DNA of 64,000 bases from Lacrimispora indolis DSM 755 (GCF_000526995.1 NZ_AZUI01000001.1:3142001-3206000); one strand, 5' to 3'; shown: positions 45,097 to 54,315, counted from the first letter of the stretch. Notes: generated by a model from the sequence alone, not told the origin. Program-made: numbers and translations.

Positions 45097-45962
45097 TGGG
45101 AGAATTAAAGAGCAAGACAGAATGCAGGTTTCAGCTTTTCTGGAATACTTTTTTTGTGGCAGTCAGCATTATCGCACTGATCCCCATCATCCGTGTTATA
45201 TCCATGTCCCTCAGCTCCAAGGATGCGATTCTGGGCGGAAAGGTTTTTCTGTATCCGGTACAGTTTACAACGGAAGCTTACGTCAGGGCATTCCGAAGCG
45301 GAAGCTTTGCATCTTCTTTTATCTATTCCGTTTTCCTCATGCTGGGATCTACGGCAATATGCATTATCATGACAATTATGGCGGCATACCCGCTTTCAAA
45401 AAAGAATTTAAAGGGCGGAACAATCATTATGACCCTGTTTGTTGTGACCATGTATCTGGATCCGGGAATTATCCCCAAATATTTAAATGTCAAGGATTTT
45501 AAGATGATTGATACCGTGTGGGCTCTGCTTATTCCGGAGGCACTCAGCGCGTATAATATGATCATTATGTGCACTGCTTTTAAAGGAGTGGACTCCTCGC
45601 TTTATGAAGCGGCAAAGATTGATGGCTGCAATGAAATTCAGACCTTGTTCAGAGTGGCCATTCCTTTGGTTTACCCCACATTGGCCACACTTGCCCTGTT
45701 TTATGCAGTAGGCAGATGGAACCGGTTAAGTGATGTTCTTTACTATGTAAACACTTCTAAGCTGTATACGGTTCAAATGGTATTAAAACAGCTGATCGAA
45801 TCAGTTAAAATATCCCAGGAAGAGGGAATTACATCACAGCTGGTTGCTGATAACATTAAATCGGCCAGCATTGCGATTTCCATGACACCAATGATTATTG
45901 CCTATCCGTTTATACAAAAGTATTTTACAAAGGGAATTATGCTTGGTGCGGTAAAAGGATGA
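45096..45962 (+). CDS. YtcP/LplC-type ABC transporter permease
   Basis: 288 residues, six membrane segments, with the EAA loop YEAAKIDGCNEIQTLFRVAIP. It is the partner permease to the preceding gene, sharing its boundary base at 45096 (stop and start overlap). The LplC/YtcP class is found in oligogalacturonide, rhamnogalacturonan and similar importers of Firmicutes. The substrate-binding protein follows 49 bases on. Confidence 0.92.
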   Translation: MGELKSKTECRFQLFWNTFFVAVSIIALIPIIRVISMSLSSKDAILGGKVFLYPVQFTTEAYVRAFRSGSFASSFIYSVFLMLGSTAICIIMTIMAAYPLSKKNLKGGTIIMTLFVVTMYLDPGIIPKYLNVKDFKMIDTVWALLIPEALSAYNMIIMCTAFKGVDSSLYEAAKIDGCNEIQTLFRVAIPLVYPTLATLALFYAVGRWNRLSDVLYYVNTSKLYTVQMVLKQLIESVKISQEEGITSQLVADNIKSASIAISMTPMIIAYPFIQKYFTKGIMLGAVKG

Positions 45963-46011
45963 TTATTTATTTTTAAAATAAATATAGGAAGAAAAGAAAG
46001 GGAGGTTTTTC

Positions 46012-47619
46012 ATGAAAAAAGTAAGATTATTGAAAAGCTGTATGGCAGTTTTTGCAGCAGCAGCCCTGGTAACCGGATGCAGTTCCGGTGCAGGAAAGGA
46101 AACAACGAAAGCAGCAGGCGCTGCAGAAACAAAAACTGAGGCAGGAGCTGCCGCAGATAAAGGAGAGGAAGTAACTATTAAGGTTATGGTTTGGGACAGA
46201 GGTGATGCGGCTCCTGGAACAACGGTAGAAAACAACACCCAGACGGAATGGATCAAACAGCAGATGAAGGAAATGTACAATATCAATGTGGAATACGTTT
46301 CCGTTCCAAGATCCTCTTCTGATGATAAGCTGAACATCATGATGTCCGGCGGAAGCGCTCCTGATATTGTGTTTACATACAGTCAGAGCATTTTTTATAA
46401 CTTTGCACAAAATGGCGGCCTGGCTGATTTGACACAGGCGTATGAAGCCTATGGATCTGATATTAAAAAATTTGTATCCGATGCACAGAACATGGGACAG
46501 CTTGATGGAAAACAGTTTGCAATCATGAAGCAAAGAGGCGTGGAATCTCCTCGTCATACTGCGTATATCCGACAGGACTGGCTGGATGAACTGGGAATGG
46601 AAATACCAAAGACAAAAGAGGAATTGACTGAGTACTTACAGGCGGTAAAAGATAAGAATCCAGGCGGAGTTAATCAGGTAATTCCGTGGGCAATGAGCGG
46701 ACGCAATGATACAGAAAAGGGTTATTTAAATTTTGTGGGATCTTATGTAAACCTTGAAAGCGACAAGGATGCTTATGTTTACAGTGAGGGTTATATGGCA
46801 GTTGCTCCAGGTGCCGTTGATGGGATCAGGAAATTAAACGAACTTTACAACAAGGGACTCATTACAAAAGATTTTGCTACCGATACAACGGAGGATATTT
46901 ATAAGTCTTCCGTAACAGCGGGAAATGCAGGATTCTTTTTAGATGACACAGAGCGTCCATGGGATTACATTACCATCTTAAACCAGAGCACAGGCGGAAG
47001 AACCTTTGTTCCGGTACAGTGCTTTGAACTGGCTGACGGTTCCTACCGCACACCTTTTGAATATAGATACGGTATGTTCGTAATGGTTCCGAAGTCAAGC
47101 GAGAAAAAAGTAGATGCTTGTATGAAGTATCTAAATTGGCAGGCAGATCCGGAGGTTGCTGAGAATATTGTTTACACAGCAGAGCATAAGAGAGACGAAA
47201 ATGGAATACCCATCAAATTATCCAGCGAAGAACTGTCCGGCAAAGGATATCCGGGAACCTGTGATGACTTAAATATTGTAAACCTTTCTATGGAATGGAC
47301 CAAGAGCAAAGAGGCTATCGTATCCAAATGGATAAACGATCAGTCCGTAGACTGGGAAACTCCGGAGTGGTTCTCCAACTTCTATGATGTGCGTTCTGAA
47401 GGCAAATTCCGCTTCCCTGTATACTCTAATATTTCACAGGCAGAGGCAGATTATGGACAGAATGTGGTAAACATGATGATTGAATATGTTTACAAGCTGG
47501 TAAGCTGCTCACCGGATCAGTTTGACAGCATGCAGCAGACAGAATACAACAACCTTGTAAATGCAGGGCTGCAGAAAATTCTTGACGCAAGAGCAGAATA
47601 TTATGACAGCATAAAGTAA
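46012..47619 (+). CDS. Extracellular substrate-binding lipoprotein (LplA type)
   Basis: 535 residues with a signal peptide and lipobox LVTGC (Cys23), an Ala/Lys/Thr-rich spacer, then a large family-1 solute-binding domain (SGGSAPDIVFTY near residue 110). Its size (~535) is that of the long LplA/YtcQ proteins paired with LplB/YtcP permeases for complex oligosaccharides. GGGAGG precedes ATG 46012. It probably feeds the two permeases immediately upstream. Confidence 0.93.
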   Translation: MKKVRLLKSCMAVFAAAALVTGCSSGAGKETTKAAGAAETKTEAGAAADKGEEVTIKVMVWDRGDAAPGTTVENNTQTEWIKQQMKEMYNINVEYVSVPRSSSDDKLNIMMSGGSAPDIVFTYSQSIFYNFAQNGGLADLTQAYEAYGSDIKKFVSDAQNMGQLDGKQFAIMKQRGVESPRHTAYIRQDWLDELGMEIPKTKEELTEYLQAVKDKNPGGVNQVIPWAMSGRNDTEKGYLNFVGSYVNLESDKDAYVYSEGYMAVAPGAVDGIRKLNELYNKGLITKDFATDTTEDIYKSSVTAGNAGFFLDDTERPWDYITILNQSTGGRTFVPVQCFELADGSYRTPFEYRYGMFVMVPKSSEKKVDACMKYLNWQADPEVAENIVYTAEHKRDENGIPIKLSSEELSGKGYPGTCDDLNIVNLSMEWTKSKEAIVSKWINDQSVDWETPEWFSNFYDVRSEGKFRFPVYSNISQAEADYGQNVVNMMIEYVYKLVSCSPDQFDSMQQTEYNNLVNAGLQKILDARAEYYDSIK

Positions 47620-47648
47620 TTCCTTTTACAGGGCAGCAGGCTATTAGA

Positions 47649-47711
47649 AGCTCGTTACAGCTCTTTTTCATCGAAATAATGATGATGCCGGGAAGCTGTA
47701 ACGGGCTTTTT
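47649..47711 (+). terminator. Intrinsic terminator after the ABC importer operon
   Basis: AGCTCGTTACAGCT (47649-47662) pairs with AGCTGTAACGGGCT (47694-47707) with one wobble, followed by a T run to 47711. It also lies near the end of the convergent AraC gene. Confidence 0.85.
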
Positions 47712-47727
47712 CTGCCCATTTGGTCTT

Positions 47728-48642
47728 TTAAAAAATGGTTGGAAGGCTGTTCTGGCCTCCGTCTTTCCGGAATTCAGATGGAGACTGGCTGCAATATTTC
47801 TGAAATATGCGGTTAAATTGAGAGAAGCTGGTAAAGCCGCATTCTTCCGCCAGTTCAGAAATCTTCTTTTTGGTGTTTATAAGCAGGTATTGTACGTTTC
47901 GGATCCGTGTCATCTGAATGTATTGGGTGAGAGTGTAGCCTGTTACATCTTTAAACTGATGGGACAGATAATAAGGACTGATATAAAATTCCCTGGAAAG
48001 GGAGTCCAGAGTCAATTCATTCGAATAATGATTATGAATGTAATTGGCAATGGTGTATATCTTTTTGGATGCTTCATCCTTTAATGGTTCATTGGTGTAG
48101 ATGGTAGAAGGTGCCAGCTGTCTTATTGTATAAAGAAACTCCACAAACATTCCGTGAATAATCAGGGATTTTAATTCCGGTTCCTCATCCTGGAAGGAGT
48201 AGCGGTAAATCCGGTTCAGTTTTTCGTTGATCAGCTGCTGCTGTTTGGAGGGGAAACGGTATATGGGAAGAGGGGAATAAAATGGTTCGAAAATCTTTTC
48301 ATAAGTTTCCGGCATTCCCCAGAGTTCCGGAGGGTATAAAAAGCCGATGACAAGCCGTTTGCTGGGAGCCCCTTTCTGATATTCCGTCCGGTGCAGAACT
48401 GATGGGCGCAGAAGAACTAAGTCCCCGGTACGGATGGAGTAAGGAATGCCCTCTACCAGATGGCAGGCCTGGGGACTGATTAATATCATAATTTCATAAA
48501 ATGAATGAAAATGCTGGAATGGCATGTTGATATCAAAGGAACGTTCGTCATAGTCAAAATAATAATAAAGTGATTGCTGGATATCGTTTATGGTAATATT
48601 ATGTTTTTTCTTATAAAGCAGTGTATCATCTGGATTTGTCAT
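47728..48642 (-). CDS. AraC-family transcriptional regulator with cupin sensor
   Basis: 304 residues. The N-terminal cupin-type ligand domain (~35-150; FQHFHSFYEIMILI and GDLVLLRPSVLHR) is followed by two C-terminal HTH motifs (~200-295; SREFYISPYYLSHQFKDVTG and ISELAEECGFTSFSQFNRIF). Convergent with the ABC importer genes and divergent from the GH105 gene. It probably activates this glycan locus in response to an imported sugar. Confidence 0.92.
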   Translation of the reverse strand: MTNPDDTLLYKKKHNITINDIQQSLYYYFDYDERSFDINMPFQHFHSFYEIMILISPQACHLVEGIPYSIRTGDLVLLRPSVLHRTEYQKGAPSKRLVIGFLYPPELWGMPETYEKIFEPFYSPLPIYRFPSKQQQLINEKLNRIYRYSFQDEEPELKSLIIHGMFVEFLYTIRQLAPSTIYTNEPLKDEASKKIYTIANYIHNHYSNELTLDSLSREFYISPYYLSHQFKDVTGYTLTQYIQMTRIRNVQYLLINTKKKISELAEECGFTSFSQFNRIFQKYCSQSPSEFRKDGGQNSLPTIF

Positions 48643-48812
48643 GGGTACCGCCTTTATTCTATTTATGGGATAATCATGTTTCGGATATGTATTATAACAG
48701 AGCGGTCACAAAATGTGCAATACATTATCTGAAAAAAAGGAAAAATATTGCAGAGATTGCAAAGTATACCAACCGATAAAGTGGCTGGAAGCAGAAAGGA
48801 AGTGGCAAAGGA

Positions 48813-49889
48813 ATGGAGAAAATAAAAGAAAAAATTGATTTGCTGGTTTCAAGCTTTGAAGAAATTCTGTATGATGAAGATGATATCTTTTTAAAAAATA
48901 TGGAAAAAAATAATCTGTCCGGAGACAATGCAGAGCGGTACCGGTACTGGGAATGGACCCAGGGAGTAGGACTGTACGGTTTATGGAAAATATATGAAGA
49001 AACCGGAGAAAAAGAGTTTTTAAAGAAACTGGAAAAGTATTATGAAAGACAGCTGACCATTGGTTTGCCTTCACGCAATATTAATACAACAGCTCCACTT
49101 CTGGCTTTGTCCTATCTGGCAGAAAAAAATGGCAATAAAACCTACATGAAGATCTGCAGGGACTGGGCGCAATGGCTGGTAGAAGAGCTTCCAAGGACAG
49201 AAGAGGGCGGATTCCAACATCTTACCTCCGATACTTTAAACCAGCAGGAATTGTGGGATGATACATTGTTTATGGCCGTTTTATTCCTGGCCCGCATGGG
49301 AGTTCTGCTGGATAATAAAAAATGGACCGATGAAGCGGAATACCAGTTTCTCCTTCATGCAAAATATCTGGCTGACAGAAAAACCGGTCTCTGGTATCAT
49401 GGCTGGACCTTTCATGGCCGCCATAATTTCTCAGGCGCATTTTGGGGAAGAGGAAACAGCTGGATCACTATGGGAATTCCGGAATTATTCGGCATCATTC
49501 CATGCAGCAATGCTGTAAAACATTATCTGACAGAGGCGCTGAAAAAACAAATTGAGGTATTGGTTTCTTATCAGAATGAAAGCGGTATGTGGCATACGAT
49601 AATCGATGACAGTACCTCATACGTGGAGGCAAGTGCAACCTGCGGGTTTGGTTATGGAATATTAAAAGCAGTTCATTTGGGACTAGTTGATCCATCTTAT
49701 GAAGCAAGTGCCAGAAAGGCTCTTTTACCTGTTCTCCAGTGCATTGATGAAGAAGGTGTGGTGCATCAGGTATCTTACGGAACGCCCATGGGAAGAGAAA
49801 GCGTACAGTTTTATAAAGACATTGAATTACGCCCAATGCCATATGGACAGGCAATGGCAATGCTGTTTCTGTTGGAAGCATCAAAATAA
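48813..49889 (+). CDS. GH105 unsaturated glucuronyl/galacturonyl hydrolase
   Basis: A 358-residue alpha/alpha-barrel enzyme that removes the 4,5-unsaturated uronic acid left by polysaccharide lyases. RYWEWTQGVGLYGLWKIYE, the catalytic-Asp segment ELWDDTLFMA and the FWGRGNSW motif are YteR/GH105 hallmarks rather than GH88. No signal peptide. It is divergent from the AraC regulator. Its presence implies that lyase-generated oligosaccharides are the imported substrate. Confidence 0.9.
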   Translation: MEKIKEKIDLLVSSFEEILYDEDDIFLKNMEKNNLSGDNAERYRYWEWTQGVGLYGLWKIYEETGEKEFLKKLEKYYERQLTIGLPSRNINTTAPLLALSYLAEKNGNKTYMKICRDWAQWLVEELPRTEEGGFQHLTSDTLNQQELWDDTLFMAVLFLARMGVLLDNKKWTDEAEYQFLLHAKYLADRKTGLWYHGWTFHGRHNFSGAFWGRGNSWITMGIPELFGIIPCSNAVKHYLTEALKKQIEVLVSYQNESGMWHTIIDDSTSYVEASATCGFGYGILKAVHLGLVDPSYEASARKALLPVLQCIDEEGVVHQVSYGTPMGRESVQFYKDIELRPMPYGQAMAMLFLLEASK

Positions 49890-49983
49890 CTGAAATGAAA
49901 AGGGCGGATGGATTTGGCGGCAATCGGCTCTTTTCATTTGTTAAAAGATCAGCAATGGCAGTAAAAAAGAAAGGATAAATAAT

Positions 49984-50673
49984 ATGAATAAGGATCTGGA
50001 CATATGGAAGGCTTATAAACCGATTATTATGATGGATCAGAACGAGCCTTTTTCCATTACTGCAATGGGCTGCACGATATTTCGTGAGACAAAGAAAAGC
50101 AGTTCCTTTCCTAAACGGGAGATTGATATTAATAAGGAAGAGATTGATTATGCCATAGAGTACGCAATCTGGTATGACTATGACATCCAGCATCTATATG
50201 AACTGGAGCATGTATGGGTTTACATAAGCCATGGCGGCACTGTGAAAAAAGTGGAGGCAAGCTTTCACGGCAGATATTTAAATATGGTTGATTTAGAAAG
50301 CGGGGATCCGGTACTTTGCGGGGATACTCATCCAGTGGTTTATGCCCAGCCCGGAAAGCATGGAATGGTTCCTGATCCCAGAATGATCCGTGTGATCCCT
50401 GGATGGCTGGAAAGCTGTCTGGAAAAAGCCGGGAGTGACGGTGTTCTGGTACCGGACATGTTTAAAGATCAGATTCATGTGGAAGAGAGCTTACAGAAAA
50501 TGACGGAAATATATATAAAAGAGACATTTGGCTTCCGGCCAGCCATAGAATTTGAGCCATTTTCTCTGCCGGATGACAGGCTGATGACCTGGGAGGAGCT
50601 GAAGAGATCCATTCCTGAGCGGGTGAACCGGCAGCTTGCTGTAATTAAAGGTCACTTTAACCGAATGAAGTAA
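49984..50673 (+). CDS. Unrecognised conserved-looking 229-residue protein
   Basis: No family was recognised with confidence. The protein is hydrophilic, without signal peptide or membrane segments. The middle contains WVYISHGGTVKKVEASFHGR and HPVVYAQPGKHGM, a pattern vaguely like beta-sandwich Vps62/NPP1-type proteins, but this is only a resemblance. It lies between GH105 and the toroid protein and probably belongs to the same glycan locus. AAGGATAAATA precedes ATG 49984. The last codons (Phe-Asn-Arg-Met-Lys) lie inside repeat copy A2, so the C-terminus has been supplied or altered by the repeat. Confidence 0.7.
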   Translation: MNKDLDIWKAYKPIIMMDQNEPFSITAMGCTIFRETKKSSSFPKREIDINKEEIDYAIEYAIWYDYDIQHLYELEHVWVYISHGGTVKKVEASFHGRYLNMVDLESGDPVLCGDTHPVVYAQPGKHGMVPDPRMIRVIPGWLESCLEKAGSDGVLVPDMFKDQIHVEESLQKMTEIYIKETFGFRPAIEFEPFSLPDDRLMTWEELKRSIPERVNRQLAVIKGHFNRMK

Positions 50674-50725
50674 GTTTCCTGTTTCAAATGCGAAAAGCAT
50701 TAAGCTGTGGTGGGGATTTGCTGGT
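50656..50725. repeat. Mosaic palindromic repeat, copy A2 (degenerate)
   Basis: Matches A1: TTTAACCGAAT at 50656-50666, then an identical 23-base block at 50683-50705 (A1: 40059-40081), then GGGGATTTGCTG. The outer and middle stems of A1 are no longer complementary, and the second hairpin is missing. The 5' end lies within the coding sequence of the preceding gene, including its stop codon. Confidence 0.7.
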
Positions 50726-50892
50726 GGAATGACTGGTAAAGCAAAATGTGTAATGATATTGCCTGTATAAAGGCAAAAATGAGGTAGAAACAGAAAGATA
50801 TAAATGATAAGATGGGGCTGTCAAGAGGCGGAAGAATTTTTGCGGGGAACTTGCTTACACTGGTACAAAGGGCCAAAAAACGGAGGAAGAAT

Positions 50893-52539
50893 ATGAAGCG
50901 TTATATCATACATCTGCTGAAGGGGGCAGAATATAGGACAAGACAGTTTATGGACGGACAGGTAAAAGATCCGGGAGATTTAAAGTACGGAGGAATCCGG
51001 GGAGATATCTGGGAGGCGAAGCCGACGATTTATGCGCTGACTACGGCAGTGGCTGTATATTTAAACAGGGAAAGCAGTTTTTACCGCCAAAAGGCTCTTT
51101 ATGATACCATCAGCCTGGCACTGGATTTTGCGGCCAGGACTCAGAGAGAGGACGGAAGCTTTGATTATCCGTCCTGTAACTTCAAGTCCGCTGCGGATAC
51201 TGCTTTCTGCTTTAAGCGGCTGATCGCTGCCTACCGGCTGCTGGTAAAGTATGATGTGGAGAAGGATGAGAGGCTTTTGATCCTTCGGGAAAAATATTTA
51301 ATAATCATGCACCGTGCACTGGAGGCTATCCTCACAGGAGGCTTTCATACGCCGAATCACCGCTGGGCCATAGCTGCTGCCTTGCTTCAGGGAGCCAATC
51401 TGTTTGCAGAAGAGAAGGAGTTCTCCGGACAGCTTATGGCCCGGGCCGGGCAGTATCTGTCTGAGGGCATTGACGGGGATGAGGACGGTGAATATGCGGA
51501 ACGCTCCACCGGCAATTATAATGCGGTAGTGAACAGCGCAATGATAGCCATGTATGAAGAGAGCAAAGATGAGAGCTTCTTAGGCTATGTAGAGCGGAAT
51601 CTTGCCATGATGCTGACTTATATAGATCCCGACGATACCATATTTACTCAGAACTCCACCAGACAGGACAAGGGAAAGCTTGAATATGGGGACAAATATT
51701 TTTACCAGTACCTGTTTCTGTGCAGTTATGCAGAAAATTCCATATTTGACGGAGCTGCCCATAAGATCATCCGTGACAATATGGAACGGGGAGATTTGGC
51801 ACCGGATTGTCTGCATGTAGTCATGAACCATGATAAAATGCTTGATCATTGCTTTCAGGAATACGGCTTTTTAGAGGAGTACCGGAAATTTTTCCGCCAT
51901 GCAGGAGTGCTTCGCGTAAAGAAAAAGGCCTACACCTATACGGTACTTAACGGAAAGAGTGCATTTTTGTATTTGAAATGCGAAGGCACCATGGTTTATG
52001 TAAAGATCGGAGAAAGCTATTGCGACATTCGCAATTTCATTCCTCAGAAAATAGAGGAGCAGGAGAACGGATGCAAGGTGGAAGCCGTGGCAGATGGCTG
52101 GTATTATCTGCCCTTTAAAGAGAAGCAGGATACCTCTGACTGGTGGAAAATGGATCATTTAAAAAGAGAAAAGCTCATAAGCAGCCAGCTGAAAACTACG
52201 GTGGAAATCCATGAGCTGGAACAGGGGCTGGAGCTTTCCATTAAGACGGAGGGGCTGGACCGTCTTCCCATGCGGCTGGAGATCTGTATTCCAGCAGGAA
52301 CTGTCTTACAGCATCCGTCCTTTAGCCTGAAGGCAGGAATGGGCGAAAGCCTGATTTTAAGAGAGGGCTTTTTGACAGTTCGGGATGAACGAAAAGAGCT
52401 GGTACTGGGACCGGGTTTTGGTGAGCATGAATTCCAGGGGCACTATTCAGGTGAAGAGGGAAACAGCCAGGGGTATACGGTCTATGCCAATGGGTACACG
52501 CCTCTGGAGAAAACGTTCCGGATTACAGTAAAAGGCTGA
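50893..52539 (+). CDS. Putative alpha/alpha-toroid carbohydrate-active protein (possible uncharacterised polysaccharide lyase)
   Basis: A 548-residue protein without signal peptide. The N-terminal ~330 residues form helical repeats with Asp-Gly-Ser-Phe and TPNHRWAIAAALLQ, followed by DGEYAERSTGNYNAVVNSA, resembling heparinase II/III-type or other toroid lyases; the C-terminal ~200 residues are beta-rich. No exact family was identified. The open frame reaches 50812, but CGGAGGAAG selects ATG 50893. Context (GH105, GH38, LplABC importer) suggests a glycan lyase or hydrolase acting on intracellular oligosaccharides. The function is an inference. Confidence 0.65.
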   Translation: MKRYIIHLLKGAEYRTRQFMDGQVKDPGDLKYGGIRGDIWEAKPTIYALTTAVAVYLNRESSFYRQKALYDTISLALDFAARTQREDGSFDYPSCNFKSAADTAFCFKRLIAAYRLLVKYDVEKDERLLILREKYLIIMHRALEAILTGGFHTPNHRWAIAAALLQGANLFAEEKEFSGQLMARAGQYLSEGIDGDEDGEYAERSTGNYNAVVNSAMIAMYEESKDESFLGYVERNLAMMLTYIDPDDTIFTQNSTRQDKGKLEYGDKYFYQYLFLCSYAENSIFDGAAHKIIRDNMERGDLAPDCLHVVMNHDKMLDHCFQEYGFLEEYRKFFRHAGVLRVKKKAYTYTVLNGKSAFLYLKCEGTMVYVKIGESYCDIRNFIPQKIEEQENGCKVEAVADGWYYLPFKEKQDTSDWWKMDHLKREKLISSQLKTTVEIHELEQGLELSIKTEGLDRLPMRLEICIPAGTVLQHPSFSLKAGMGESLILREGFLTVRDERKELVLGPGFGEHEFQGHYSGEEGNSQGYTVYANGYTPLEKTFRITVKG

Positions 52540-52592
52540 AGGGGAGGAAGAAAACCAGGTTTTATATAGGTCCCGGTCTGGTGGAAGGATAA

Positions 52593-52635
52593 AAATAGCT
52601 TCAAGCTTGTAGATTATGCTTGAAGCTATTTTTTT
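52593..52635. terminator. Bidirectional intrinsic terminator
   Basis: AAATAGCTTCAAGC (52593-52606) and GCTTGAAGCTATTT (52618-52631) form a 14-bp perfect stem with A-rich and T-rich flanks, serving the toroid gene and the convergent HD-GYP gene. Confidence 0.92.
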
Positions 52636-52694
52636 CTATCTCAAGGCTTTGTCCGTAGTCTGAATCCATTTAAAACCAGATGGATCTTTTCACA

Positions 52695-54026
52695 TCATGG
52701 CCATGACGGCATAAGCTCCGGATCCTTTAAGGCAAGAGCGAAACAAAGCTTTTCATCATAGGCTTTCAGCTGTGGAAGGGATTCATATTCTGTTTTCAGC
52801 TTTTCATAAACGCTTAATATGGGCTGGCAGCGGATGGCAGTGGTATCAAGGATCTCATCAAGATGTTCCATGGCCAGGTCAACGATGGCTGCATCCAGGA
52901 GGCCTTCATGCTTCATCCTGGTCAGGATGGGCAGAATGCGGTCTGTGGGATAGGATGACTTATAGCTTCTGGTACCGGTTAAGGCGCTGATGATGTCAGC
53001 GATGGCTACCAGGCGCTCTTCCATAGTCAAATCCTCGGCTTTCAGCTTTTTCGGATATCCGGATCCGTTTAGCTTTTCATGATGGCGCAGGGCGATGCGC
53101 TCTATTGTTTTGTCAATGCTTCCTCCGAATATTTTCTCTGTGAAATTTACATGGGTCCGCATGATGTTCATGGCCTGGTGGCTTAATTTGCCCGGATACT
53201 CAAGAATTTCCACAGGAATGGCGATTTTGCCCAAATCGTGGAGAAGAGAGCCGCAGAGGACTAAATTCAGCCGGTGCTCGTCCAGGGATAGGAGTTTTCC
53301 CAGCTCATAGCTGATGCTGGTGGTGGTTATGGTGTGGGTCACAGTATGGTGACTTCTGAAATCAATGATAAAGACCAGCATCTTCAAATATTCCGTAGTT
53401 TCTTCTTCGGAAAGAGGAATGCTGGTTAAGAAGTCGAAGTATTCTGAATCTTTTCTCCATTCAATATCAATGGATTCCTGAAAGTCAAGTTTGGCTGCAA
53501 GATCTACGATATGAGGTGCAAAGACATTGTTAGTTCCCTGGATCAATAATCGGAGGGTTTCCGCCCATGAGCGTTTTTCCAGTGACATGGAGACATCAAT
53601 GCGGTCAGCAATGTGAAGAATCTGCGATAAATCTTTTAATTTTGCGCTGGGTTCTTTTCCCTTATCCAGGAAATTCCAGGTGATGTGGTGCAGGAGGACT
53701 GCAGGAGCCAATTCTTTGAGGGGAGAGAAATACCGTATAAATAGGTAGCCGTAGAAGGAATGGTCCCAAACGTCATTGGTTTCAAATTGAAGCATCCTGG
53801 AAATTTCTTCTGTTTTATACGCCCCGATATCGTGAAGCTGGGCAAGAAAGCAAATGTCCCGGAGTTCCTGCTGTGAGTATTGCCCGGTATCCCGCAGCAT
53901 TCGGGAGATAATATAAGCCACGTGGGAACCGTGTTCCGTAAGCCGCGGATCAATGTAATTACAAAAGCGCCGGATAATGCCAAGGACGCTTTTGTTATTT
54001 AAATTTTTCGTGTACTGCATTTGCAT
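52695..54026 (-). CDS. HD-GYP-domain protein with tandem HD domains
   Basis: A cytoplasmic 443-residue protein. An N-terminal HD-type domain (~30-145: His32/His35, His65-Asp66, HH at ~113) lacks the GYP motif. The C-terminal domain (~230-400) has His263-Asp264, HHE (315-317) and GSGYP (322-325), the full HD-GYP signature of cyclic-di-GMP or related cyclic-nucleotide phosphodiesterases. There is no receiver or membrane sensor; the N-terminal HD could be the sensory module. AAAGGAGG precedes the ATG. Monocistronic and unrelated to its neighbours. Confidence 0.88.
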   Translation of the reverse strand: MQMQYTKNLNNKSVLGIIRRFCNYIDPRLTEHGSHVAYIISRMLRDTGQYSQQELRDICFLAQLHDIGAYKTEEISRMLQFETNDVWDHSFYGYLFIRYFSPLKELAPAVLLHHITWNFLDKGKEPSAKLKDLSQILHIADRIDVSMSLEKRSWAETLRLLIQGTNNVFAPHIVDLAAKLDFQESIDIEWRKDSEYFDFLTSIPLSEEETTEYLKMLVFIIDFRSHHTVTHTITTTSISYELGKLLSLDEHRLNLVLCGSLLHDLGKIAIPVEILEYPGKLSHQAMNIMRTHVNFTEKIFGGSIDKTIERIALRHHEKLNGSGYPKKLKAEDLTMEERLVAIADIISALTGTRSYKSSYPTDRILPILTRMKHEGLLDAAIVDLAMEHLDEILDTTAIRCQPILSVYEKLKTEYESLPQLKAYDEKLCFALALKDPELMPSWP

Positions 54027-54196
54027 GCATAATCCTCCTTTGTAATCTTTGCTCTAAAAACAGTTTACCATATGAAACCATATATGGAAAGAAAAGAAAA
54101 TAGATTATTGTTTCATTGTATTTGTTATAAAAAAGAAAAAGGTGTATGTAAAAAAATGATCCAGGATTGCCTTTTTTGTGTATAGAACCGATTTAT

Positions 54197-54225
54197 TTGA
54201 CTAAGGTATACGTATATGTTAAAAT
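54197..54225 (+). promoter_or_regulatory. treR promoter with TreR operator in its spacer
   Basis: TTGACT (54197-54202), 17-bp spacer, TAAAAT (54220-54225). Positions 54204-54219 (AGGTATACGTATATGT) match the perfect palindrome at the treP promoter except for two bases, which implies negative autoregulation. Confidence 0.8.
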
Positions 54226-54247
54226 AAAAGCTGATATCTAAATCAGT

Positions 54248-54315
54248 GGAAACACCCTGCGGGTATACCTATATGCCCGGTAGAGCGGGGCAGGCACTGC
54301 CCAAAAAGCATGGGC
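54248..54315. repeat. Mosaic palindromic repeat, copy B1
   Basis: Starts with a 23-base block (54248-54270) identical to 62928-62950, containing ACCC-TGC-GGGT and GTATAC, then a TATGCCC...GCGGGGCAGG segment (54272-54294) that matches A1 at 21 of 23 bases, then GCCC/GGGC pairing to 54315. It lies between the treR promoter and the treR start codon, so it is in the mRNA leader. The rest of the 54027-54354 gap holds only the promoter. Confidence 0.75.

Noticed and set aside
50812..50892. N-terminal extension of the toroid protein as a signal peptide
   Set aside because: The extension is basic and lies upstream of a strong CGGAGGAAG ribosome site; it is an open-frame artefact.
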